NCBI GenBank assembly: GCA_030731845.1
Contig: JANQTF010000262.1
Span: 1 to 40,580 of the forward strand
Reading direction: 5' to 3'
Source of the DNA: Bacteroidia bacterium
GTDB lineage: Bacteria; Bacteroidota; Bacteroidia; J057
Length of the DNA stretch: 40,580 bases
This document shows, in pieces, positions 33,188-40,580 of this stretch (its first letter is position 1; each line of letters starts with the position of its first letter). Both the position numbers and the translations under genes were made by a program. A model generated the notes under the pieces. The model had not been told where the DNA came from. It saw only the letters and a program-made list of their open reading frames with translations, and did no database searches.

Positions 33188-33437
33188 AGTAGTAGGGGGT
33201 ATGAGAAAAATGATGGAATTTTTAAGGAGAAAAGAAGAAATTCTTGTGATTGTTATCGATTTTGAAATCCTTTCTGAAGAAATTCAATCATTACGAAACC
33301 TACGGATTCTTCGTATAGATCTCAACAAGCAAGAGTGGAGAACCAGAAGCTTCATATATGAAAAGTTACATTCCAAAACCTTCTGAGGTATCTCCAAGTT
33401 ACATATCCACATTGCAGTTTCTACACAGGCTTTCTCT

Positions 33438-34703
33438 ATGCGCAAGTATCAGTCACGTAATTTCAAAAAGGAGTATAACCTAGGCCAATACGCTCCACTA
33501 TATAGAAACAGCATTTTCTCCTTGCTGAAAAACAGCAGAAGGGGATTTGAGATGGAGCCTTTTTTTCTGGATTTTGGTCCGGTCTCCTTTCGGGTTGCCC
33601 GTCACTTTGGGTTTTGCAAAGGAGTAGAAAATGCCATCGAAGTGGCCTATGAGACTCTGGCCCAGCACCCCGACAAGCGGGTGTTCATGATCAGCGAGCT
33701 GATCCACAACTCCTTCGTGAACGACGACCTCAGGGCGCGCGGCCTGCGCTTTCTCAAGACTGCCAGTGGGGAGCAACTCATTCCTTGGGAAGAGGTGCAG
33801 CGAGGTGATATTGTGATCACGCCTGCCTTTGGCGCTACCCTCGAAGATAAAGCTATGCTCGAAGCGAGAAAAGTAGAACTCGCCCCCTGGAATGCCACTT
33901 GCCGCTTTGTAGAGAATGTCTGGTTTCGTGCACGCGAACTCGGAGAGCAGGGGTTTACCATCATCGTGCACGGCAAATTTCGCCACGAAGAAACCCTCGC
34001 CACCCTGTCTCACAGCCGCGTTCATGCGCCCACCATTGTGGTCAAAGACATGGAGGAGGCTAAAATCCTCGCAGAGATCATCCGGGGCTACCGTGGAATG
34101 GATGAATTTGAAAGAGTTTTTGGGTCGAAATCTTCTACAGGATTTGATCCTCTCAAGGATCTGGACAAAATCGCCGTGGTGAACCAAACCACTATGCTCG
34201 CATCTGAGACGGCAGAAATCTCCGACTTTTTCCGTGAGGTCATGGTGGAGCTTTATGGAGAATATCAGGTGGATGAGCACATCGCTAACACCCGCGACAC
34301 GCTCTGCTACGCCACCAAAAACAATCAAAATGCAACCCTTGAGCTACTCGAGCATCCCGCCGATCTCGCCATCGTGATCGGAGGCCGCAACAGCTCCAAT
34401 ACCTCCCACCTCGTGGAGCTCTGCGAAGCAAAGCTTCCGACCTATTTCATCGCCTCTGAACGAGACATTCTCTCTTCCCGGGAATTGCTCCACTACGATT
34501 TTCACACCCACACCGAGCGCATCGAAGCAGACTTTTTGCCCAGCAATCGACCCGCCAAAATCCTCATCACCTCTGGCGCTTCCTGTCCCGATGCCATCGT
34601 GGAGCGTGTGCTCCTCAAACTCACCCGTTACTTCGATCAGGCCCGCGATCTCGAATCAGTTCTCACCCCGTGGAAAAAGGAGGCCGAAGAGGTCGAGGTA
34701 TAG
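33438..34703 (+). CDS. ispH: 4-hydroxy-3-methylbut-2-enyl diphosphate reductase (IspH), long cyanobacterial/plant type
   Basis: This is the last enzyme of the MEP isoprenoid pathway. Its iron-sulfur cluster makes IPP and DMAPP from HMBPP. The three cluster cysteines are visible: Cys60 in FGFCKGVENAIE, Cys155 in WNATCRFVEN and Cys383 in TSGASCPDAIVERV. At 421 residues it is about 100 longer than the E. coli enzyme. It has the HGKFRHEETLAT motif (His183-Glu184-Glu185) and MISELIHNSFVN of cyanobacterial and plant IspH instead of GHPEVEGT. The basic N-terminal extension (FKKEYNLG) also recalls that type. A second start at 33552 (MEPFFLDF) would remove it. The gene stands alone. Confidence 0.93.
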   Translation: MRKYQSRNFKKEYNLGQYAPLYRNSIFSLLKNSRRGFEMEPFFLDFGPVSFRVARHFGFCKGVENAIEVAYETLAQHPDKRVFMISELIHNSFVNDDLRARGLRFLKTASGEQLIPWEEVQRGDIVITPAFGATLEDKAMLEARKVELAPWNATCRFVENVWFRARELGEQGFTIIVHGKFRHEETLATLSHSRVHAPTIVVKDMEEAKILAEIIRGYRGMDEFERVFGSKSSTGFDPLKDLDKIAVVNQTTMLASETAEISDFFREVMVELYGEYQVDEHIANTRDTLCYATKNNQNATLELLEHPADLAIVIGGRNSSNTSHLVELCEAKLPTYFIASERDILSSRELLHYDFHTHTERIEADFLPSNRPAKILITSGASCPDAIVERVLLKLTRYFDQARDLESVLTPWKKEAEEVEV

Positions 34704-34723
34704 AACTGCCCCAGACTAATGGC

Positions 34724-35047
34724 TTAACCATCCGGTGAATAGGTATTAAAGACAACGTTGAGCCAGGTTTCTCTGGTCAACCCTCTGTTATCCAGCGTGA
34801 AATACGTGTGTTTGGTCAAATCCAAAACTGTGGGAGCATCTCTTGTATCATAAGACTGATCTGTAGGCGAATCTCCTGACGGCACTTCCAAAATTGGGCT
34901 GGGGTCTGGGATTCCCGCCAAGCTATCAATCCTACCTGGCTATTTCATAGATGAAATCCTTCCGATGACGATGTCCTCATCTGGACTTCCAACTGTGAGC
35001 AGATTGTGTGCAACCTGAAATGAAAAAGACCCGGAAAAGCAGCTCAT
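34724..35047 (-). pseudogene. Possible decayed small ORF
   Basis: On the minus strand one frame runs from an ATG at 35047 (MSCFSGSFSFQVAHN, then SPDEDIVIGRISSMK) to a TAG at 34940-34942. It continues in the same frame as IDSLAGIPDPSPILEVPSGD to a stop at 34724. The text around the TAG looks protein-like on both sides (Asp/Gly/Ser-rich, as in secreted proteins), as if one stop interrupts a former gene end. No family is recognisable. The whole 428-bp space between ispH and the PA14 gene holds nothing else clear. This may be plain intergenic DNA. Confidence 0.3.
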
Positions 35048-35131
35048 CCACTATTTAGGTATCCTATCAGGATGCAACGGTTTGCATACTTGGTCAAGCT
35101 TTTCCAACTTTCTGCATAAGCTCTACTCGCA

Positions 35132-36925
35132 ATGAAATTTTTCCCCCACCTTGCTCTCCTCTTTTCGATTCTACTGGCAGGTTGCACCTCAATCCCAGAA
35201 CCTACCTTGATCAACATCGGGGAATACATCCCTCAAAAGGATTTTCCGCTCGATGAATTTTCTGTTCCGCTCTCTTCCAAAAAAGACTGGGACAGCGAGG
35301 GATGGCAGGAATCTTCGGAGAACGAGACTGCTGTCTGGACCAGCAATTCCGGCACAGCAACATCGCTGAGCTCTCATCAAGATGCCCAAATTCATCTCGA
35401 AATGCAGCTTTCTCCCGGAAGCTCACTCGAGATAAAGCTGCAAAATGCCTACCCCCTCGTGATTCACGCTGATGCTTCCGCCGAGGGCCACGGCTCTATC
35501 TCCGGTATTTCCCCTTCTCACGCTACCGGAAAAAAGCCCGGACTCTGGCAAAGCCTGGATATTGAATTTACTGCGCCAACTGCCAATGACAGCGATCAGC
35601 TTCCGGCCAGAATCATTCGTGCCAGTTTGAATGGAATCCCGATCCATCAGCAGGTACTGCTTCCCGCTTCCAATGCAGAAGGTTTTGGTGGCCTGGTTTT
35701 GCAGGCTACTGGAGAAGTTTCGCTTCGGAATATTGCCATCAAAAGAATGGATCAGGTTGCTACTGGGAAATCTCAAATAGCCCAAAAGTTGATCCCTGCT
35801 AAGTCAATCAGCTATGAATACTTCGAAAAAGCTGACTGGAACCTCCTCTCGGTCTTTGATGGCTTGACCGCCATCTCTACTGGCAGCTCAGACTTGATGG
35901 ATATCGCCGCGCATAGCCAACGGGAATCCAATTACGGACTGATCTACACCGGCACCTTTACGGTTCCGGCAGCAGGCACCTATGTGTTTTTGCTCAGCTC
36001 CGATGATGGGAGCAGCCTCACACTTGATGGGGAATTGAGCATTATGAATGATGGATTTCACGGCGACGAAACCGTAACAGATACCATCGATCTGGAAGCT
36101 GGAGAACACGAAGCTGTCATCCATTTTTTCCAGGGAGGCGGCGGTGCCAGCCTCAGATTGGACTATACCGGCGAAGGTCTTGGTACGATTCCGCTGTTTT
36201 CTCCAGAAAAAGGGGCCGTGAGCGAAAGCAATAAGACCTACCTCCTTGATCCTGAATCTGAACCCATTGTCCAGCGCGGCTTCTTGATCTACCCTCCCAA
36301 TCAGAAACTAGCCCTTGGGGATGCTCCTGCCAGGATTACCCACGGGGTTTCAGTAGGTGATCCGGCGGGCAATAACTTTGCAGTTGATGCAGGCCAGGGA
36401 ACCCTCCTGATGCTCTGGCATGGAAAATTTGCGAATATGGCCAACATGTGGGAAGGTCGTGGAGAATGGCAAAACCTATCTCCGTTGGGCGATCTGGTAG
36501 CCAGGAGCGGAAAGCCTGATTTTGCTTTTCTCCCAGATAACAAGTCGTTCTGGCCTGATTCACTGGGTGAATCTTCCCCCATTCAGCCCAAAGGCTACGA
36601 ATTAGATGATCAAGGCTGGCCAACATTTGAGTACAAAATGGGCAATGCGACCATCGAAGATGGGTATTTGACCAACCAAGACGGACTCATCAGGACAACC
36701 AAGATTTCAGGAAATGAAGCGTCAATCTACCAGCTGATTGCCTCTGGTACCGTCATCGAAAATCTTGGGAAAGGCAGCTATGCTGTGCAGGGCCCTGGGT
36801 ATCTGCTACACATAAAAGCCTGCAAAGGCTGCGAACTGTTTCTCCGCCAGACAGCAGCCGGACAGGAACTTGTGGCCAGCATAAAACCTGGTGGTGGTGG
36901 CATGACCACAGCATTTTCCTGGTAA
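35132..36925 (+). CDS. PA14-domain lipoprotein
   Basis: The 597-residue product has a signal peptide with lipobox LLAGC (Cys18). Residues about 35-215 form a jelly-roll domain like the 3-keto-disaccharide hydrolase (DUF1080) / LamG group (LEIKLQNAYPLVI, RIIRASLNGIPIHQQ, EGFGGLVLQATGEVSLRNI). A PA14 domain follows (about 230-365), with NYGLIYTGTFTVPAAGTYVFLLSSDDGSSLTLDG and HEAVIHFFQGGGGASLRLDYTG. PA14 domains bind carbohydrate or serve as insertion modules. The C-terminal ~200 residues are a beta-rich domain (ITHGVSVGDPAGNNFAVD, LLMLWHGKFANMANMWEGRG) of a type I associate with secreted sorbosone-dehydrogenase-like proteins. A CKGC pair near the end lacks the His of a haem site. It is 50 bp upstream of the dehydrogenase gene, so the two probably share an operon. 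Confidence 0.85.
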   Translation: MKFFPHLALLFSILLAGCTSIPEPTLINIGEYIPQKDFPLDEFSVPLSSKKDWDSEGWQESSENETAVWTSNSGTATSLSSHQDAQIHLEMQLSPGSSLEIKLQNAYPLVIHADASAEGHGSISGISPSHATGKKPGLWQSLDIEFTAPTANDSDQLPARIIRASLNGIPIHQQVLLPASNAEGFGGLVLQATGEVSLRNIAIKRMDQVATGKSQIAQKLIPAKSISYEYFEKADWNLLSVFDGLTAISTGSSDLMDIAAHSQRESNYGLIYTGTFTVPAAGTYVFLLSSDDGSSLTLDGELSIMNDGFHGDETVTDTIDLEAGEHEAVIHFFQGGGGASLRLDYTGEGLGTIPLFSPEKGAVSESNKTYLLDPESEPIVQRGFLIYPPNQKLALGDAPARITHGVSVGDPAGNNFAVDAGQGTLLMLWHGKFANMANMWEGRGEWQNLSPLGDLVARSGKPDFAFLPDNKSFWPDSLGESSPIQPKGYELDDQGWPTFEYKMGNATIEDGYLTNQDGLIRTTKISGNEASIYQLIASGTVIENLGKGSYAVQGPGYLLHIKACKGCELFLRQTAAGQELVASIKPGGGGMTTAFSW

Positions 36926-36975
36926 TCTCAATGCTTCTCATCTGATCTTCTTTCCATCTTCCTATCCGAACTACG

Positions 36976-38916
36976 ATGTATAAGTATCTCGCGCCCCTTC
37001 TCCTGTTGGTCCTGCCGGCTTTTTTGTTTGCTCAGGATAATCCAGCGAATGACCAGGAATCTACCTATTATCAGATCCAAACTCTCACATCTCCCGATGG
37101 CGTAGTATTGGAAGTTGGGGGGCTCGCCTACCTGCCAGATGGGAAATTGGCAGTTTCTACACGGCGCGGAGAAATCTGGATTGTCGAAAACTGGAACACA
37201 GAGACGCCGAAGATGAAGCGATTTGCCAGTGGTCTTCACGAACCGCTTGGATTAGCCTGGCACGAAGGATCCTTGTACACCACCCAGCGATCTGAAATCA
37301 CCAAATTGACCGATAAAAATGGCGACGGACGAGCTGACCGCTACGAAACCATTGTGAGCTGGCCCCTGACTGCCAATTATCACGAATACTCCTACGGACC
37401 TGAGTTTCTGCCAAATGGAAATATGCTCATCACCCTCAACGTAGGCTGGGAAGGTAAAGGCGTGAGCAAATCTCCTTTCCGGGGATGGATGTTGCAGGTC
37501 ACTCCAGAAGGAGAAATCCTGCCGTATGCTGCCGGAATGCGATCTCCGGCAGGGTTTGGATTCCATCTGGACGGTGATATTTTTTACGCCGAGAATCAAG
37601 GCGATTGGGTCGGTAGCGGACGAATGACCCATCTGGAAAAAGGAGATTTTGCGGGCCATCCGGCTAGCCTGGCCTGGGCCGATGAACCCGGTTCTGAAGT
37701 GCCAGTCAAGCGCGAAGAGATCCACGACGATTACCGGACGATGTATGAGGCTGCCAAAACAGTCAAAGGCTTGAAACTCCCCGCAGTTTGGTTTCCACAT
37801 AGCATCATGGGCATTTCAACTTCCGACATTCAGGCATTTCCAGAGGAAGGATTTGGCCCCTTTGGCGGGCAACTGATGGTAGGAGATCAGGGACAAAGTA
37901 AAATCATGCGGGTATTTTTGGAGAAGGTGAATGGGGAATATCAAGGAGCCTGTTTTCCCTTTCGGGAGGGGTTTGGATCAGGAATTCTGCGAATAGAACC
38001 AGCGCCAGACGGCTCCATGATGGTCGGCATGACAAGCCGTGGCTGGGCCTCAACCGGCTCTGAGCCCTTCGGGCTTCAACGGTTGGTCTATACAGGCAAA
38101 ACGCCATTCGAAGTGCAAAAAATGGAGGCGCAGGAAGACGGGTTCCTGCTCACATTTACCCAAAAAGTAACCGCAAAAACTGCTGCCAATCCAGCTTCAT
38201 ATTCCATGCAGCGATTTACCTATCTGTATCGGGAGGCATACGGGAGTCCGGTCCAGGACTTGTCCCCTTGTCGAATTATCTCTGCCGAGGTGTTGCCTTC
38301 CGGGAATCAGGTGAAATTGAAAGTCAGCGGTTTGGCGCTTGGATACATTCATGAAATCCGCTTGTCTGGCGTTACCAATACAGACGGAGAGGCGCTACTT
38401 CACGATTTCGGGTATTACACCCTCAATGCCATGCCCGGCACACACAACATGGCCGACATGGCCGCTCCGGTGGATCTCGCCAACACTGCGCCATCTTTCG
38501 ACGCGAAAAAGCACATCACCACCATGCCTGCCGCCTGGGGCGGAAAAGCAACCGCTACGCTGGAGATCCAAACCCAGCCCGGCCTGAAATACAACAAAAC
38601 CGAATTGACCGTAAAAGCTGGCAGTCGTGTGAGCCTCCGCTTTGTGAACCCAGACGACATGCAGCACAACTTCGTGATCACCAAAGCCGGACAATCACAA
38701 GCTGTCGGGCAAGCCGCCCTGCAAATGGGCCTCGCTGGCCCTGGCAACCACTATATCCCCACTAATTCAAACATTCTCTTTCACAGTAGCCTTTTGGAAC
38801 CCGGAACCGAAGAAACGATTTACTTCGTGGCCCCCACCCAACCAGGGCGCTACGACTATGTCTGCACCGTGCCGGGCCATGCCACGGTGATGCGGGGCGT
38901 ATTGGTGGTGGAATGA
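36976..38916 (+). CDS. Beta-propeller (sorbosone/glucose dehydrogenase-like) protein fused to a blue-copper domain
   Basis: The 646-residue product has a signal peptide (LLLLVLPAFLFAQ). The six-bladed propeller (about 35-380) has VGGLAYLPDGKLAVSTRRGEI, GLHEPLGLAWHEGSLY, KLTDKNGDGRADRYE, YSYGPEFLPNGNM and MRSPAGFGFHLDGDIFYAENQGDW. These fit the GDH/L-sorbosone dehydrogenase group that may use PQQ. A linker Ig-like domain (about 380-480) follows. The last ~115 residues are a cupredoxin with full type 1 copper ligands: His564 (MQHN), Cys630, His635 and Met639 (CTVPGHATVM, spacing C-x4-H-x3-M as in azurin and auracyanin). Inferred role: extracytoplasmic sugar or alcohol oxidation with electrons passed to the fused copper domain. 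Substrate unknown. Confidence 0.9.
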   Translation: MYKYLAPLLLLVLPAFLFAQDNPANDQESTYYQIQTLTSPDGVVLEVGGLAYLPDGKLAVSTRRGEIWIVENWNTETPKMKRFASGLHEPLGLAWHEGSLYTTQRSEITKLTDKNGDGRADRYETIVSWPLTANYHEYSYGPEFLPNGNMLITLNVGWEGKGVSKSPFRGWMLQVTPEGEILPYAAGMRSPAGFGFHLDGDIFYAENQGDWVGSGRMTHLEKGDFAGHPASLAWADEPGSEVPVKREEIHDDYRTMYEAAKTVKGLKLPAVWFPHSIMGISTSDIQAFPEEGFGPFGGQLMVGDQGQSKIMRVFLEKVNGEYQGACFPFREGFGSGILRIEPAPDGSMMVGMTSRGWASTGSEPFGLQRLVYTGKTPFEVQKMEAQEDGFLLTFTQKVTAKTAANPASYSMQRFTYLYREAYGSPVQDLSPCRIISAEVLPSGNQVKLKVSGLALGYIHEIRLSGVTNTDGEALLHDFGYYTLNAMPGTHNMADMAAPVDLANTAPSFDAKKHITTMPAAWGGKATATLEIQTQPGLKYNKTELTVKAGSRVSLRFVNPDDMQHNFVITKAGQSQAVGQAALQMGLAGPGNHYIPTNSNILFHSSLLEPGTEETIYFVAPTQPGRYDYVCTVPGHATVMRGVLVVE

Positions 38917-38921
38917 GACCC

Positions 38922-39071
38922 AGCTGCGGGCGCAAGACCCGCAGCTACGCTTCTTTCCTCTCAACGTCTCGCATCTCAAACCTGACAGGTCGTGGAGGCG
39001 CGGTTGCGCGGGTCTTGAAGCGGGCGCAAGACCCGCAGCTACGCTTCTCGCCTCTAAACATCTCGCCTCTC
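38922..39071. repeat. Duplicated 52-bp intergenic repeat with hairpins
   Basis: 38926-38977 and 39020-39071 are direct repeats, 94 bp apart, identical over the first 29 bp and at 47 of 52 positions by my alignment. The first copy lies in a hairpin with 9-bp arms AGCTGCGGG (38922-38930) and CCCGCAGCT (38938-38946), 5 bp after the dehydrogenase stop. The second forms a hairpin with a 10-bp stem GCGGGTCTTG (39008-39017) / CAAGACCCGC (39027-39036). The repeats fill the space between two convergent genes and may double as terminators. Confidence 0.75.
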
Positions 39072-39072
39072 A

Positions 39073-40509
39073 CTATCTCTTCACCAGCTTCATGCTGCCC
39101 TGCTTGCCGCCGCTGATGATTTCCACGAAGTAGATGCCATCGGGAAAGGCGCTGAGGGAGATCTCGCTACGTGCGGAGCCTGCGGCATGCATGGCGCTGC
39201 TGCGGGTGAGCAATCTGCCCTGCACGTCGAGTAGCCTGATCTCGGCTTCGCCTGAAGTGACCTGGGTCCAGGATAGCTCGACGCGATCGGTGGCAGGGTT
39301 GGGAGAGGCTGTGAATGCCAGCGCTTCGCGGGCAGCATCCACCTCAGTGAAGGTGCCGTCGGGACCGAGGAGGGCATAGACAGTATAAGGATCGGCACCC
39401 GCGGGTCTTGCCGCAAGCAGGAGTCCATAGGTGCCATTCTTCAAAGGCAGGACTTTTCTTCCGCGGGCGTTGGTGCCGCTTGGGAGGATAATCACTTTGT
39501 GCCATTGATATTGACCTTGTGCGTCGGTTTTAAGTAAATAAGGATACTCGCCTTGGAGCTTACTACTCAAAATCCCAACCGTAGCAAGAAAAACGACTCC
39601 GCCATCAGAAGTACGGGCGGCATCATTAAAGGTAAGCATATTTACTACAGAATCTGCTTGAAACCAATTGTGCTCCTGCTCCCATACAAGCTCACCAAGA
39701 GTATCCACTTTTGCTAAATAAAAAATTATATTGACTTTGTTGGTGATTGACGTGTCTCTAGTTGATCCTATGATCAGTATCTGATGGTCATTGGTTTGAA
39801 ATAGTCGATATCCAGTTCCACTCCCGTTTGAGAAACCCTTTGTCCATAAAGAATCCCCTTGATTGTTGAGTTTGAGTAAAAAAGCACCTCTTATCGTTGT
39901 TTGGTCACCAACAGAAGACCCTGTTACATATAAATCTCCGTTGGGAGACTCCAGCACATCGTTGGCATAGCTATCAGATGATAGGGCAAATTTCTTATTC
40001 CATAGAATGGAGCCCGATCGATCAAATTTACACAGATTGGTAACCCGTATGGGAGAACCCATGCCGAACACTACCACTCCGCTGTCATTGGTTGGGGTTG
40101 CTCCTACGGCATAATCAAAACTTCCTTCTAGATTTGCCCTGGCAGTTGATTCAGAGAATCCAGCTAGATTCACCCTTGACATGGCAAGTGTTCTTGTATT
40201 TGCGTTTACGCTGCGAGTACCGCCAAGATAGTAGCTCCCCAAGGCATATTTGGCGGCAGCAATCCCCAAATTAGGGTTAAAATATTGCTTGCTTATGATC
40301 TTGAGAGAGTCATCCAATTGAGCGATGAAGCTACCCACGCCTCTCTCTGCGCCAATTAATAATAGAGAGGTATCACGGTAGAGCAAGGAAGATCCATTCT
40401 CATAGGCAGATGAATCCCACCTCAGGATCTCGGGAACCACGATGTTTTGCGAAAAGCCAGGCAGACTGCCCAACAGGCAGAAAATGAGGAGGAGGAATTG
40501 CTTATTCAT
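39073..40509 (-). CDS. Secreted protein with T9SS type A sorting domain
   Basis: The 478-residue product has a signal peptide (MNKQFLLLIFCLLGSLPGFSQ). Residues about 25-390 are repeated beta-propeller-like segments seen in Bacteroidota secreted proteins (DSGVVVFGMGS, NGDLYVTGSS, LLKLNNQGDSLWTKGF, ILIIGSTRD, LAKVDTLGELVWEQEH, DGGVVFLATVG, LLKTDAQGQYQWHK). Each ends with a 'D..G.. W' turn. The C-terminal ~80 residues are a Por secretion tail (type A): ASPNPATDRVELSW, IRLLDVQGRLL, PDGIYFVEI and KLVKR. It is exported by the type IX system and attached or released at the surface. Role unknown. Convergent with the dehydrogenase gene across the duplicated repeats. Confidence 0.9.
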   Translation of the reverse strand: MNKQFLLLIFCLLGSLPGFSQNIVVPEILRWDSSAYENGSSLLYRDTSLLLIGAERGVGSFIAQLDDSLKIISKQYFNPNLGIAAAKYALGSYYLGGTRSVNANTRTLAMSRVNLAGFSESTARANLEGSFDYAVGATPTNDSGVVVFGMGSPIRVTNLCKFDRSGSILWNKKFALSSDSYANDVLESPNGDLYVTGSSVGDQTTIRGAFLLKLNNQGDSLWTKGFSNGSGTGYRLFQTNDHQILIIGSTRDTSITNKVNIIFYLAKVDTLGELVWEQEHNWFQADSVVNMLTFNDAARTSDGGVVFLATVGILSSKLQGEYPYLLKTDAQGQYQWHKVIILPSGTNARGRKVLPLKNGTYGLLLAARPAGADPYTVYALLGPDGTFTEVDAAREALAFTASPNPATDRVELSWTQVTSGEAEIRLLDVQGRLLTRSSAMHAAGSARSEISLSAFPDGIYFVEIISGGKQGSMKLVKR

Positions 40510-40580
40510 GGTTCACAATGGTTAAGATTGGCGTGAAGGAAAAAGAAGGGGTGGCGGTGCTTACCTTAGCCTGCAAATGT

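Noticed and set aside
33201-33386. Plus-strand 61-codon frame between the thiolase and ispH genes
   Set aside because: AT-rich, highly charged and hydrophobic mix with no family look; it lies in the divergent promoter gap and has no sign of translation.
33498-34328. 276-codon frame antisense to ispH
   Set aside because: Antisense shadow of a gene with all three cluster cysteines in place.
36814-36834. CKGC in the PA14 lipoprotein as a haem c site
   Set aside because: The residue after the second Cys is Glu, not His, so it is not a CxxCH haem motif.

Overview
The window is a chromosomal segment of a member of the Bacteroidota, most likely a marine or freshwater Saprospiria/Lewinella-like lineage (lineage is inference). 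The evidence is as follows. One protein carries a gliding-motility-associated (type B) C-terminal T9SS sorting domain and another a type A Por-secretion tail. There are many lipoproteins with short LxxC lipoboxes. Purine-rich Shine-Dalgarno sites are almost absent. One promoter fits the Bacteroidota consensus TTG-N18-TAnnTTTG. No rRNA, tRNA, CRISPR array, transposase or phage gene was seen.

Layout: (1) 1-2000, the 3' part of a large surface protein with eight ~70-residue Ig-like repeats. (2) 2.0-3.3 kb, an AAA/DUF4143 ATPase preceded by a perfect 46-bp palindrome. (3) 3.3-7.4 kb, a minus-strand run of lipoproteins, an SGNH hydrolase and a TetR regulator. (4) 7.4-13 kb, housekeeping and metabolic genes: M20 amidohydrolase, monoacylglycerol-lipase-like hydrolase, PhoH ATPase, SAM hydroxide adenosyltransferase, a secreted hypothetical and a Rieske protein. 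(5) 13-16 kb, a three-gene partner-switching module (membrane GAF-SpoIIE phosphatase, STAS antagonist, HATPase anti-sigma kinase) with no sigma factor beside it. (6) 16-21.4 kb, a periplasmic foldase operon (double-parvulin lipoprotein, parvulin-less lipoprotein, SurA, MoxR ATPase) driven by a recognisable promoter and closed by a 22-bp-stem bidirectional terminator. (7) 21.5-25 kb, 2-oxoacid dehydrogenase E2, CinA and a CYTH protein. (8) 25-28.5 kb, a hypothetical protein, a second AAA/DUF4143 ATPase with its own upstream palindrome, and an APC permease. (9) 28.8-33.2 kb, an orphan sensor kinase overlapping a multi-pass membrane protein, a lipoprotein, a DinB-like protein and a PcaF/PaaJ-like thiolase, with two poly-G tracts between genes. 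(10) 33.4-40.5 kb, a cyanobacterial/plant-type IspH, a decayed ORF, a PA14 lipoprotein next to a beta-propeller dehydrogenase fused to a blue-copper domain, and a T9SS type A secreted protein.

How the genes work together: the foldase operon, the lipoproteins and the T9SS substrates all concern the cell envelope. The partner-switching module and the orphan kinase pair are two signalling units whose outputs lie outside the window. The PA14 and propeller-cupredoxin genes probably form a periplasmic or surface oxidation unit. The strongest candidates for undescribed biology are the two DUF4143-type ATPases, each with a different dyad-symmetric site just upstream, which suggests self-specific autoregulation. 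Other points of interest are the family of degenerate intergenic repeats and the two poly-G tracts upstream of envelope genes.
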